Assembly: GCF_000266905.1 (NCBI RefSeq)
Contig: NC_018027.1
Coordinates: 5,394,001-5,458,000 of the forward strand
DNA length: 64,000 bases
DNA from: Mycolicibacterium chubuense NBB4
Lineage (GTDB): Bacteria; Actinomycetota; Actinomycetes; Mycobacteriales; Mycobacteriaceae
Reading direction: 5' to 3'
Under the pieces are notes generated by a model that was not told the origin of the DNA, did no database searches, and saw only the letters and a list, made by a program, of their open reading frames with translations. Of the stretch, positions 32,373-40,571 are shown one piece after another (positions within the stretch are counted from its first letter, which is position 1; the number at the start of each line of letters is the position of its first letter). Made by a program: the position numbers and the translations under genes.

Positions 32373-33941
32373 ATGGGTGATCAGGCACCCGTCGGCGTCG
32401 ACACGAGTTTCGACGCCGCGTGGACCTCGGTTCCGCACCCGGTGCTGATCGTCGATTCCGCCGGCGCTGTGCGCGCCATGAGCGCCGCGGCCCGTTCGCT
32501 GCTTCCGGAGGTCGGCGTCGGCGCCGCCCTCGCGCAGAACGCGGCCGCGGGCCTGGCGTTCGAGACCACCGCGTTGCCGGGCGGCGACGAGGCGTGGTGG
32601 CTCATCGAGGACACCGACAGCGTGCTGCGGGAAGCCCAGGAGGCGCTCTCCCGCGAGCAGGAGCGCGCCGCGTTCCTCGACGAAGCGTCCGCGGTGCTGA
32701 TGGCCTCGCTGAACTTCGACCGCTGTATGGAGGCGACCGTGCAGATGGCGGCGCGCCACCTCGCCGACGCCGCGGTGGTCGTCGCTCCGGTCACCGGTCA
32801 CCAGGTACCCGTGGTGTGCAGCGGCTCCGAGGGGCCGGTCGAGGTGCGCCGCATCGACGCCGATCCCGCCGCCGTCGCCGGTCTCAGCGAGGCCTTGCGC
32901 GGCTTCCCGCCCGTGCCCTCCCGGTGGATCGACCCGGCCGCGGTGCCCGACTGGCTCGTCCCGCACAACTTCACCGGCCCGGTCGGGTCCGTCGTCGTCA
33001 CGCCGCTGCCGGGACACGGCGTGCCGGCCGGCGCGCTGATCCTGCTGCGCCGCAACTCCGAGAACGCGTTCAGCCAAGGCGAAGAGGTGTTCGCCCGGCT
33101 GTTCGCCGCCCGCGCCGGCGCGGCGCTGTCGGCGGCGCGGCTGTATGCCGAGCAGTCCGCGATCACCCACACCCTGATGCGCGACCTGCTGCCGCCGCGG
33201 TTGAACCGCCTGCCCGGTGTCGAACTCGCCGGCGGATACCGCGCCTCGGAAGACCACCAGGTCATCGGTGGTGACTTCTACGACTTCCACCCCGCCGCCA
33301 CCCCGGACGGGGAGACCCTGGTGGTGCTCGGGGACGTGTGCGGCAAGGGCCTCGAGGCCGCCGTCCTGACGGGCAAGATCCGCAACACCCTGCAGGCGCT
33401 GGCGCCGCTCGCCAAGGACCACGCGGGCGTGTTGCGGCTGCTCAACAGCGCGCTGCTGTCCCCGGTCGACACCCGGTTCGCGACGCTGGTGCTGGCGTCG
33501 GTGGCACGCCGCGAGGGCCAGGTGGTGCTGCGTCTGACCAGCGCCGGGCACCCGCCTCCGCTGATCGTCCGCAACGACGGCAGTGTCGAGGAGGCCGACA
33601 CCCGCGGCGCCCTGGTGGGCGTGATGCCCGAGATCAAGATGCGCACGTTCGAGACGTCGCTGGCGCCCGGCGAGACGTGCCTGCTCTACACCGACGGTGT
33701 GACCGAGGCGCACGGCGGCCCGCTCGGCACGGACATGTTCGGCGAGCAGCGCCTGTCGGATGCTCTGGCGCAGTGCGCCGGGATGCCGGCCGAAGCCGTG
33801 GTCGAACGGGTCATGATGCTCACCACCCAGTGGGTGAACCAGCGCGCGCACGACGACATCGCGGTCGTCGCGATCACCGCCCCGCGCCGCACCCATCTGA
33901 GCGCGGTCGACGGCCACACCGCGGGTCGGTACACCGCATGA
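32373..33941 (+). CDS. RsbU-type PP2C phosphatase with N-terminal PAS-like and GAF domains
   Basis: 522 residues from ATG 32373 (GAGGAGG upstream). Residues 10-80 look like a PAS-type sensor, a short coiled linker (REAQEALSREQERAAFL) follows, then a GAF-like domain (about 100-260), and from about 275 a SpoIIE/PP2C domain with GGDFYD (299-304), GDVCGKGLEAA, SAGHPPP, YTDGVTEA and HDDIAVV, which supplies the metal-binding aspartates. By family it dephosphorylates a STAS antagonist in partner-switching systems. The stop overlaps the ATG of the B12-binding gene, and a STAS gene follows the latter, giving a complete phosphatase-sensor-substrate set. No RsbW kinase is in the window. Confidence 0.92.
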   Translation: MGDQAPVGVDTSFDAAWTSVPHPVLIVDSAGAVRAMSAAARSLLPEVGVGAALAQNAAAGLAFETTALPGGDEAWWLIEDTDSVLREAQEALSREQERAAFLDEASAVLMASLNFDRCMEATVQMAARHLADAAVVVAPVTGHQVPVVCSGSEGPVEVRRIDADPAAVAGLSEALRGFPPVPSRWIDPAAVPDWLVPHNFTGPVGSVVVTPLPGHGVPAGALILLRRNSENAFSQGEEVFARLFAARAGAALSAARLYAEQSAITHTLMRDLLPPRLNRLPGVELAGGYRASEDHQVIGGDFYDFHPAATPDGETLVVLGDVCGKGLEAAVLTGKIRNTLQALAPLAKDHAGVLRLLNSALLSPVDTRFATLVLASVARREGQVVLRLTSAGHPPPLIVRNDGSVEEADTRGALVGVMPEIKMRTFETSLAPGETCLLYTDGVTEAHGGPLGTDMFGEQRLSDALAQCAGMPAEAVVERVMMLTTQWVNQRAHDDIAVVAITAPRRTHLSAVDGHTAGRYTA

Positions 33942-34987
33942 CCGACGTGCGCGAACGGTTGTGGGACGCGCTGATCGACGGTGATGAGTACGCGGCGGCC
34001 ACGACCGTCTTCGGGGCGCTGGACGACGGCATGACACCCGAGGACGTGCTGCTCGACGTCATCGCCCGCGTCCAGCACAAGGTCGGCACCGAGTGGGCCG
34101 CCAACCGGATCACCGTCGCCCAGGAACACGCCGCCACGGCGATCAACGACCGGGTGATCGCCGCGCTGGCCCACCATCCGGCCAGTCGCCGCACCCCGTC
34201 CGCGGGCCGCGTGACGGTCGCCTGTGTGGACGGCGAGTGGCACGCGCTGCCCGCCCGGCTGCTCGGCGAGGTGCTCCGGCTGCGCGGCTGGCACGTCGAC
34301 TTCCTCGGTGCGCAGGTGCCCACCCCCCACCTGATCGCCCACGTGCATCAGCACGGCCCGGACGCCGTGGCGCTGTCGTGCATGATCCCCACCCGGCTGC
34401 CCACCGCGCACGCCGCGATCACCGCCTGCCAGGCGGCCGGGGTGCCGGTGCTCGCCGGCGGTGCCGCCTTCGGTCGCGACGGCCGCTTCGCCCACCGCCT
34501 CGGCGCGGACGCCTGGGCGCCCGACGCACGGGCCGCCGCACAGCGGCTGGAGGAGGGCTTCCGTCCCATCCACGTCGCGCCGACGCACCTGCCGATCGAC
34601 GACCTCCCGCATCTGATCGACCAGGAATACACGATGGTCAGCGGGACCACCGCCCAGCTGGTGAAGACGACCGTGGCCGACCTCGAAGAGCGCTTCCCGG
34701 CGATGCGGTCCTACAGCGAGCTGCAGCGCCAGCACACCACCGAGGACATCGCCCACATCGTCGAGTTCCTCGCCGCGGGCCTCTACACCGACGACGACGA
34801 CCTGTTCACCGACTTCATCACCTGGACCGCCGAGATCCTCGCCGCCCGCGGCGTGCCGGCGACCTCCCTGCATCCGGCGCTGGAATCGCTGGCAGCGCAA
34901 CTGCAGGACTTCCCCCGCGCGCAGCGGCTGCTGCTGGCGGCGCGCACCGCCCTGTCCCGTCTCACCCCCCAGTCGGCGCCCGCATGA
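33938..34987 (+). CDS. cobalamin-binding sensor protein with CarH-like motifs
   Basis: 349 residues. Residues 1-80 form a helical bundle holding Trp53 and Glu63-His64, i.e. the Wx9-EH motif that caps the upper face of adenosylcobalamin in CarH/LitR photoreceptors. Residues 90-190 are a B12-binding Rossmann domain: DGEWHALP (Glu100-x-His102, probable lower axial histidine), VDFLGAQVP and GGAAFG. Unlike CarH there is no MerR DNA-binding domain; instead residues 215-349 form another helical domain. Both gene junctions are 4-nt ATGA overlaps. I infer a B12-dependent, perhaps light-responsive regulator of the flanking phosphatase and STAS protein. Confidence 0.85.
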   Translation: MTDVRERLWDALIDGDEYAAATTVFGALDDGMTPEDVLLDVIARVQHKVGTEWAANRITVAQEHAATAINDRVIAALAHHPASRRTPSAGRVTVACVDGEWHALPARLLGEVLRLRGWHVDFLGAQVPTPHLIAHVHQHGPDAVALSCMIPTRLPTAHAAITACQAAGVPVLAGGAAFGRDGRFAHRLGADAWAPDARAAAQRLEEGFRPIHVAPTHLPIDDLPHLIDQEYTMVSGTTAQLVKTTVADLEERFPAMRSYSELQRQHTTEDIAHIVEFLAAGLYTDDDDLFTDFITWTAEILAARGVPATSLHPALESLAAQLQDFPRAQRLLLAARTALSRLTPQSAPA

Positions 34988-35364
34988 GACTCACACTCTC
35001 CGTCCACACCTCGGCCCGAGCGGCGCATGTGCGCGTCGCCAATGACCTCGTCTACGGCTGCAGCGACGACCTCGTCGGCACCGTGGCCCGCCTGCTGACC
35101 GACCGGCCGGGCACCCGCGACCTGCACCTCCACTTCACCGACCTCGCGTTCTGCGACTCGGCAGGCCTGTCCGCGCTGCTGCTGGTGCACCGCCGGTCCG
35201 CGATCGCCGGTGTCCGCCTGCACCTGGACCACCGCAGCGCCCAGCTCGACCGGATCCTCGACATCGCCGGTCTGCTCGAGTTCCTCACCGCCCGCCCGAG
35301 TGCCGTCGGAACCGACCACCCGCCGCAGCCGGCCGGTGCCTCGTCGGAAACCGAGATCGGCTGA
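34984..35364 (+). CDS. STAS domain anti-sigma-factor antagonist
   Basis: 126 residues. The STAS phosphorylation loop reads FCDSAGLSALLL (Ser about residue 60), the usual site that an RsbW-type kinase phosphorylates and a PP2C phosphatase restores. The tail (about 105-126) is flexible. Translationally coupled to the B12-binding gene by an ATGA overlap. It is probably the direct substrate of the phosphatase at 32373 and would bind an anti-sigma kinase encoded elsewhere. Confidence 0.9.
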   Translation: MRLTLSVHTSARAAHVRVANDLVYGCSDDLVGTVARLLTDRPGTRDLHLHFTDLAFCDSAGLSALLLVHRRSAIAGVRLHLDHRSAQLDRILDIAGLLEFLTARPSAVGTDHPPQPAGASSETEIG

Positions 35365-35379
35365 GGCACAAGCACACTC

Positions 35380-36182
35380 GTGCCCGAGGGCGACACCGTG
35401 TATGCGCTGGCCCGGCGTCTGGACACCGTGCTGCGCGGCCGCGCCCTGGCCCGCGGCGAGCTGCGGGTGCCGGCTCATGCGACCGCGGACCTCGCCGGGC
35501 TGGTCGTCCTCGGCCATGACACCCACGGCAAGCACCTGCTGACCCGGCTGTCGGACGGCCTCACGCTGCACACCCACCTGCGGATGTCCGGCTCGTGGAC
35601 GATCTCGGCGGCCGGGCGCTGGCTGCCGCGAGCGGTCATGCCCGACGTGCGGGTCGTGCTGCGCACCGACGGACCGGCCGCCTACGGCGTGCGGCTGCCG
35701 GTGGTCGAGCTCCTGCGCACCCGCGACGAATCCCAGGCCGTCGGCCACCTCGGCCCCGACCCGCTCCGGGCGGACTGGGACCTCGCCGAAGCCGCGCGGC
35801 GGGTCCGCGAACAGCAGGACCGGCCGTTGGCGGCGGCACTGCTCGACCAGCGCTGCGTCGCAGGGTTCGGGAACCTGTGGGCCAACGAGCTGTGCTTCCT
35901 GCGCGGCCACAGCCCGTGGACGCCGGTCGCCGACGTCGACGTGACCGCGCTGCTGGAGCTCGGGGCGCGGGCCCTGCGCCACTCGGCGACGGTGCCGGGC
36001 GCGATGCAGGTGACCACCGGCGTGCGGCGCAAGGGCGAGCAGCACTGGGTGGCCGGGCGGGCCGGCCGGCCCTGCCTGCGGTGCGGCACGACGATCCGGG
36101 TGGTCGCCGAGGTCCCCAACGATCCCGAACGCGGCGCACCTGGTGGTGTCCGGTCTGCCAACCCGGCCCCGCTCCGGCGTGA
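35380..36182 (+). pseudogene. Nei2-like Fpg/Nei DNA glycosylase with C-terminal frameshift
   Basis: The N-terminus PEGDTVYALARRLD has the catalytic Pro/Glu, and VAGFGNLWANELCFL is the helix-two-turn-helix. The zinc finger begins normally (RPCLRCGTTI), but at about 36129-36134 the reading frame is lost: the original frame runs on as ERGAPGGV, while the expected second half, RTWWCPVCQ followed by a stop at 36182, is intact in the frame one base away. A single missing base (CGCGGCGC instead of CGCCGGCGC) explains it. Either a true mutation or a sequencing error. The gene starts 15 nt after the STAS stop. Confidence 0.75.
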
Positions 36183-36222
36183 CACCGTTTGCATGCGCAC
36201 CGTTGCGGATACAGGATTCCTC

Positions 36223-37533
36223 ATGACCTCAGTCGTGATCGTGGGTAGTGGTTTCACCGGCTTCGAATGCGCCCGCCGACTGGCCCGGCTCATGCGCCGG
36301 AAAGACGCCGCCGTCGACATCACGATCATCTCGCCCGTCGACTACATGCTGTACACCCCGCTGCTGCCCGACGTGGCCGGCGGTGTCGTCGACGGCCGGT
36401 TCGTGACGATCCCGCTGGCCAACGCGCTGCGCGGCGTCCAGCACGTCCGCGGCAGGGTGGAAAGCGTCGACTTCGACGGGCACACGCTGTGCTACACCGA
36501 CCCGGAGGACCGCTCGCGCCGGCTGACCTGGGACCGGCTCGTGCTGACGCCCGGCTCGGTGACCCGGCTGTTCGACATTCCGGGGCTCGCCACCTACGCG
36601 CGGGGCCTGAAGTCGCCCGCCGAAGCGTTGTACCTGCGCGACCACGTCCTCGAACAGTTCGAACTCGCCGCCATCGACGACGATCGGCAGCGCATCGCCG
36701 CGCGCCGCACCGTCGTCATCGTCGGCGCGTCGTACTCGGGCACCGAACTGGCCGCCCAGCTGCGGGCGCTGGCCGACGCCGCCGCCGACCAGATGGGCTT
36801 CGACGCGGGCGCGGTCCGGTTCCTGCTGCTCGACATGGCCGACCAGGTGATGCCCGAGGTCGGCGAGAAACTGGGATCGGCCGCGATGCAGGTGCTGCGG
36901 GAGCGCGGCATCGACGTCCGGCTCGGCACCACGCTCAAGGAGGTGCACGCCGACCACGTGATCCTGAGCGACGACTCCCGGGTGGACACCCACACGGTGG
37001 CGTGGGTGACCGGGGTGACCGGCGCGCCTCTGATCGAGGGCCTCGGACTCGCGACGGAGAAGGGCCGCGTGAAGGTGGACGCCGACCTGCACGTGCCCGG
37101 CCATCCCGATGTGTTCGCCGCCGGCGATGCGGCCGCGGTCCCCGACCTCACCAAACCCGGGAAGATCACGCCGCCGACCGCTCAGCACGCCACCCGGCAG
37201 GGGAAGGTGCTGGCACACAACGTCGCCGCGAGCCTCGGCTTCGGGACGAAGAAGCGGTACAAGCACAAGGACATGGGTCTGGTGGTCGATCTCGGTCCGC
37301 GCTACGCCGTCGCCAACCCGCTCAACGTGCACCTCTCCGGGCTGCCGGCCAAATTCGTCACTCGGGCCTATCACCTCTACGCCATCCCCCGGTTCGTCAA
37401 CCGCTGGGCGGTGTCGCTGGCCTACCTCACCGACGCGTTCTTCGCCCGCTCCGTGGTCTCGATGGGCCTGTCCACCCAGGAGGACGCCCAGTTCTCCACC
37501 AGTGAAGGCATACCCATGCCCAAGGCGAACTGA
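36223..37533 (+). CDS. FAD-dependent NADH dehydrogenase (NDH-2/Rv1812c-like)
   Basis: 436 residues from ATG 36223, with AGGA six bases upstream. FAD-binding SVVIVGSGFTGFECARRL at the start, a second nucleotide-binding RTVVIVGASYSGTELAAQL (about 164-182), and the C-terminal HPDVFAAGDAAAVPDL flavin signature define the type II NADH dehydrogenase fold. The tail (VNRWAVSLAYLTDAFF) is amphipathic, as expected for monotopic membrane attachment. Because of the nei2 frameshift this gene can be read in frame as a 717-residue fusion; I consider it separate, given its own ribosome binding site. Confidence 0.88.
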   Translation: MTSVVIVGSGFTGFECARRLARLMRRKDAAVDITIISPVDYMLYTPLLPDVAGGVVDGRFVTIPLANALRGVQHVRGRVESVDFDGHTLCYTDPEDRSRRLTWDRLVLTPGSVTRLFDIPGLATYARGLKSPAEALYLRDHVLEQFELAAIDDDRQRIAARRTVVIVGASYSGTELAAQLRALADAAADQMGFDAGAVRFLLLDMADQVMPEVGEKLGSAAMQVLRERGIDVRLGTTLKEVHADHVILSDDSRVDTHTVAWVTGVTGAPLIEGLGLATEKGRVKVDADLHVPGHPDVFAAGDAAAVPDLTKPGKITPPTAQHATRQGKVLAHNVAASLGFGTKKRYKHKDMGLVVDLGPRYAVANPLNVHLSGLPAKFVTRAYHLYAIPRFVNRWAVSLAYLTDAFFARSVVSMGLSTQEDAQFSTSEGIPMPKAN

Positions 37534-37548
37534 TCGGGTAGAAAACCG

Positions 37549-38832
37549 GTGGTGAGCCAACCGCAGCCCCTGCCGGCGGACACGCGTCGTCCCCCGCGCC
37601 GGCTCCTGTGGTGCGGGCCGCTGATCCTCGCGGTGGCGGTGGGCCTCTACGTCGCGGAGTACACGCAGTGGCACGCCTACGTGAACCAGATCGACCTCAT
37701 GGTCTACCGGTTCGGCGGCCTGCGGGTGCTCGACGGCAAGGACCTGTACTCGAAGGGCATCTTCGGCTCGTCACGGTTTCTGCTGTTCACCTACACACCG
37801 TTCGCGGCACTGACGTTCACCCCGCTTTCCGTGCTGAGCCTGCCGTGGCTGCGAGCGGCGTCGCTGGCCGTCGCGCTCGCGTTGCTCACCTTCTCGGTAC
37901 ACCGCACGCTGACGGCGCTCGGCGTGCCGCGCCGGCGCCCGTGGTGGTCCCTGACCGCGCTGGCGGTGGGGCTGTGCCTGTGGCTCGAACCGGTGCGCTA
38001 TTCGATCGAGCTGGGCCAGGTCAATCTGCTCATCCTGGCCGCGGTGACCCTCGACCTGCTGGCTCCCCCCGGGCGTAAGTGGGCCGGGGTGGCCATCGGC
38101 GTCGTCGCCGGGATCAAGCTGACCCCGGCGATCTTCCTGGTGTTCCTGCTGCTGATCGGGCGCCGGCGCGCGGCGCTGGTCGGTGCGGGCACCTTCGCCG
38201 CCACCGTGCTGCTGAGCTTCGCGATTCTGCCCGCCGACTCGACGTTCTACTGGTTGCGCGGCAACTACGATGCGCCCGAACGCATCTCACCGGACCCGAC
38301 ATTGAGCAGCAGCGTTCGCGGGCTGTTCGGGCGGTTGCACTGGCCGACCTCGGCGGGCATGGCGGTCGCGATCGTCGTCGCCGTACTCGCCCTCGCGGTC
38401 GCGGTGGTCGCGTGGCGCCGCGGACACGTCGCCCTCGGACTGAGCCTCGTCGGCCTGGGCGGTGCCGCCGCCTCTCCGTTCAGCTGGACCCACCACTGGG
38501 TGTGGTTCGTGCCGCTTCTCGTGCACCTCGCCTACCGGGGGTGCGTCGTGGGGTCCAGGGCGGCCGGACCCGCGATGTGGCTGCTGTGGGCTGTCGTCGC
38601 GGGATGGCTGGTCACCACGAAGGGCCGCACGCCGGTGTCCGGGCTGGCGAGGTGGCGGCCCGGCGGCGCGTGGAATCAGTGGCTGCCCAGCGAATACGTC
38701 TACGTGCTGATCGCGGTCCTCGCCGCGACGGCGGCCTGGCTGTGGCGCACCCGGCCGCACGATCCCGAGCGCGCGCCCGCGGAGCACCCGAGCGTGGGAG
38801 GACACGATGAACACCGTGCAGTACTCGCCTGA
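37549..38832 (+). CDS. GT87 family polyprenyl-phosphate-mannose mannosyltransferase
   Basis: 427 residues, about ten transmembrane helices, from GTG 37549 or 37552. The first outer loop has NQIDLMVYRFGGLRVLDGKDLY, with the Asp expected in GT-C mannosyltransferases, and the YTPFAAL and ELGQVNLLILAAV segments are typical of the mycobacterial GT87/PimE-type family. Role by family: transfer of mannose from polyprenyl-phosphomannose to phosphatidylinositol mannosides or lipoglycans on the outer face of the membrane. Starts 15 nt after the NDH-2 stop; its end overlaps the hydrolase gene by 26 nt. Confidence 0.85.
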   Translation: MVSQPQPLPADTRRPPRRLLWCGPLILAVAVGLYVAEYTQWHAYVNQIDLMVYRFGGLRVLDGKDLYSKGIFGSSRFLLFTYTPFAALTFTPLSVLSLPWLRAASLAVALALLTFSVHRTLTALGVPRRRPWWSLTALAVGLCLWLEPVRYSIELGQVNLLILAAVTLDLLAPPGRKWAGVAIGVVAGIKLTPAIFLVFLLLIGRRRAALVGAGTFAATVLLSFAILPADSTFYWLRGNYDAPERISPDPTLSSSVRGLFGRLHWPTSAGMAVAIVVAVLALAVAVVAWRRGHVALGLSLVGLGGAAASPFSWTHHWVWFVPLLVHLAYRGCVVGSRAAGPAMWLLWAVVAGWLVTTKGRTPVSGLARWRPGGAWNQWLPSEYVYVLIAVLAATAAWLWRTRPHDPERAPAEHPSVGGHDEHRAVLA

Positions 38833-39487
38833 CCGGCATGCCGACCTCTTCGGCGAACCCACCGATCCGAGCGTGCTGCTGTGGCACGGTGCGCAGTCCG
38901 ACGCACGGGCCAGCGTGCGCACGCTGGCGGAACTGCTCGCCACTCGCGGCATCGGTGTCGTCGCGCCCGACTGGGATTCGCATGCACCCGACCGCGGGGC
39001 CTCGGATCTTCTGGCCTCCGCGGCGTTCGCCCGCGAGTGGTCGGCCGGCCCACTGGTCGTGGTGGGGTGGTCCATGGGCGGCGCGGCGGCGGCCGGACTC
39101 ACCCTTCGCGCCTCCCGTCACGGCGTCGCCGTCGCGCACACGGTGTGCCTGGCCGGCGCCTTCATGGTGCCGGACCCGATCTCCGGCGCCGACCTCACCG
39201 CGATGGTGTCCGACGAGCGCCCGGGCACCCCGTTCACGCTGCTGCACGGCTCCGCCGACGACGTCGTACCGCCGGAAGCCGGCCGCAGATTCGCGGCGGC
39301 CCTCGACGACGCCGGCTGGCCGGTGCAGGCGCTGGAACTGCCCGCCGACCACGGCTCCATCGCCGGCGCCCGCTATGACGCGGCGACCGACAGCTACGCC
39401 GCGGCCACCGATCCGCACACGCTCGAGGTCGCCGGCCGGGTCGCCGGCCACATCGCCGACGCGGTCGGGGCGACGCACCGCCGGTGA
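38807..39487 (+). CDS. alpha/beta hydrolase (dienelactone hydrolase-like)
   Basis: 226 residues. Nucleophile in VVVGWSMGGAAAAG, the HGSADDVVPPEAG acid loop and a late ADHGSIAG histidine make a full triad. The N-terminal LLWHGAQSD supplies the oxyanion hole. GAGGACACG lies before the ATG. It overlaps the end of the GT87 gene by 26 nt, so they are co-transcribed. Ester or thioester hydrolysis is inferred; the substrate is unknown. Confidence 0.85.
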   Translation: MNTVQYSPDRHADLFGEPTDPSVLLWHGAQSDARASVRTLAELLATRGIGVVAPDWDSHAPDRGASDLLASAAFAREWSAGPLVVVGWSMGGAAAAGLTLRASRHGVAVAHTVCLAGAFMVPDPISGADLTAMVSDERPGTPFTLLHGSADDVVPPEAGRRFAAALDDAGWPVQALELPADHGSIAGARYDAATDSYAAATDPHTLEVAGRVAGHIADAVGATHRR

Positions 39488-39522
39488 ACCGTGTCACCAG
39501 CGAAATGCTTCCGTGATTCTGC

Positions 39523-39546
39523 GTTTATCCGCTTCTGAGCGGGTAT
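39523..39546 (+). promoter_or_regulatory. SigF-type promoter before the zinc-ribbon peptide
   Basis: GTTT (39523-39526) and GGGTAT (39541-39546) with a 14-nt spacer, 27 nt before the ATG at 39574. The -10 is a perfect SigF consensus; the spacer is one base shorter than usual. Motif match only. Confidence 0.4.
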
Positions 39547-39573
39547 CCACCGGCGTCCCCGAAAGGAGCCGCG

Positions 39574-39705
39574 ATGGCCACGATGTTTCCCCTGCAGACG
39601 CGCCAGCCCGCAACGTGTCCCGCCTGCGGCTACCCGACCCTCGAGGCCCGTATCTGCGCGGCCTGCAGCCCGCTGGCGGCGGCGGTCCAGGCCGCCGTCC
39701 GCTGA
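39574..39705 (+). CDS. 43-residue zinc-ribbon peptide
   Basis: ATG 39574 with AAAGGAG (39562-39568) upstream. The peptide has CPACGYP and ICAACS, two CxxC pairs 15 residues apart, so it should form a minimal zinc ribbon, with an Ala-rich tail. It has its own promoter-like element. Stand-alone two-CxxC peptides often bind RNA, DNA or a protein partner; none is evident. Confidence 0.6.
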   Translation: MATMFPLQTRQPATCPACGYPTLEARICAACSPLAAAVQAAVR

Positions 39706-39748
39706 CCTCCCTGCGCTCTCCGATCCGCTCACCCGGGGGCACCCTGGA

Positions 39749-39768
39749 ATAGGTGATATGTCACCTAT
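39749..39768. promoter_or_regulatory. perfect operator-like dyad before the SDR gene
   Basis: ATAGGTGA-TATG-TCACCTAT: 8-bp arms, 4-nt spacer, perfect, 48-67 nt before the SDR ATG at 39816. A second weaker pair CACCT/AGGTG overlaps it (39762-39779). It is a strong candidate operator for a dimeric repressor; the MarR gene at 40572 is the nearest regulator. Confidence 0.6.
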
Positions 39769-39815
39769 GTTGTGAGGTGTGCACGCTTCCGCAGCACACA
39801 GGATCGGAGACAACG

Positions 39816-40562
39816 ATGGGACTACTGAACGACAAGACCGCTCTCGTCACGGGCGGCACGTCCGGCATCGGGCTGGCGACCGCGCAACGGCTCGCCGCTG
39901 AAGGCGCGCACGTCTTCGTGACCGGTCGCAATCAATCCACGCTCGACGCCGCCGTCGCCGCCATCGGGGACGGGGCCACCGGCGTCCGCGGGGACGTGTC
40001 GCAACCCGCGGACCTCGACGCGGTGGTCGACGCGATCCGCGCTTACGGCCACGGGCTCGACGTCGTGTTCGCCAACGCAGGCGGCGGCGAGTTCGCCGCA
40101 CTGGCCGACATCACCCCCGAGCATCTGGAGAAGACGTTCGCCACCAATGTCTTCGGAACGGTGTACACGGTGCAGAAGACGCTGCCGGTGCTCAACGACA
40201 AGGCGGCGGTCATCCTGGCCGGTTCCATCGCCGCGCACAACGGCACTCCCGCGTTCAGCGTCTACGCCGCGTCCAAGGCGGCCATCCGCTCGTTCAGCAG
40301 GACATGGGCGGCCGAACTGGCGGAGCGGGGCATCCGGGTCAACACCGTGTCGCCCGGGTCGGTCGTCACCCCGGGGTTGAAAGAACTCGCCCCCGCCGGG
40401 CAGGAGCAGGCACTGCTCGACCAGCTCGAGGCCGACGTGCCCCTCGGTCGGCTGGCCGAGCCCGACGAGATCGCGAAGGCGGTCGTCTTCCTCGCATCCG
40501 ACCTGAGCAGTTACGTCAACGGCACGGAGCTGTTCGTCGACGGTGGCGCCCAACAGGTCTGA
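39816..40562 (+). CDS. short-chain dehydrogenase under a dyad operator
   Basis: 248 residues from ATG 39816 with a GGAGA-type ribosome binding site. TGGTSGIG, NAGGG, catalytic Ser in LAGSIAAHN, YAASK and a VDGGA end. The DVVFANAGGGEFAALADI and VILAGSIAAHNG segments fit the YkvO/glucose-dehydrogenase-like subgroup that is often inducible by quinones or aldehydes through MarR/HxlR repressors. Convergent with the MarR gene, 9 bp apart. Substrate unknown. Confidence 0.9.
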   Translation: MGLLNDKTALVTGGTSGIGLATAQRLAAEGAHVFVTGRNQSTLDAAVAAIGDGATGVRGDVSQPADLDAVVDAIRAYGHGLDVVFANAGGGEFAALADITPEHLEKTFATNVFGTVYTVQKTLPVLNDKAAVILAGSIAAHNGTPAFSVYAASKAAIRSFSRTWAAELAERGIRVNTVSPGSVVTPGLKELAPAGQEQALLDQLEADVPLGRLAEPDEIAKAVVFLASDLSSYVNGTELFVDGGAQQV

Positions 40563-40571
40563 GTCGACGGC

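Noticed and set aside
35380..37533. A 717-residue Nei2-dehydrogenase fusion protein
   Set aside because: The frame is continuous only because one base seems missing in the zinc finger of nei2. The proper ending of nei2 is present in the next frame, and the dehydrogenase has its own ribosome binding site and start.
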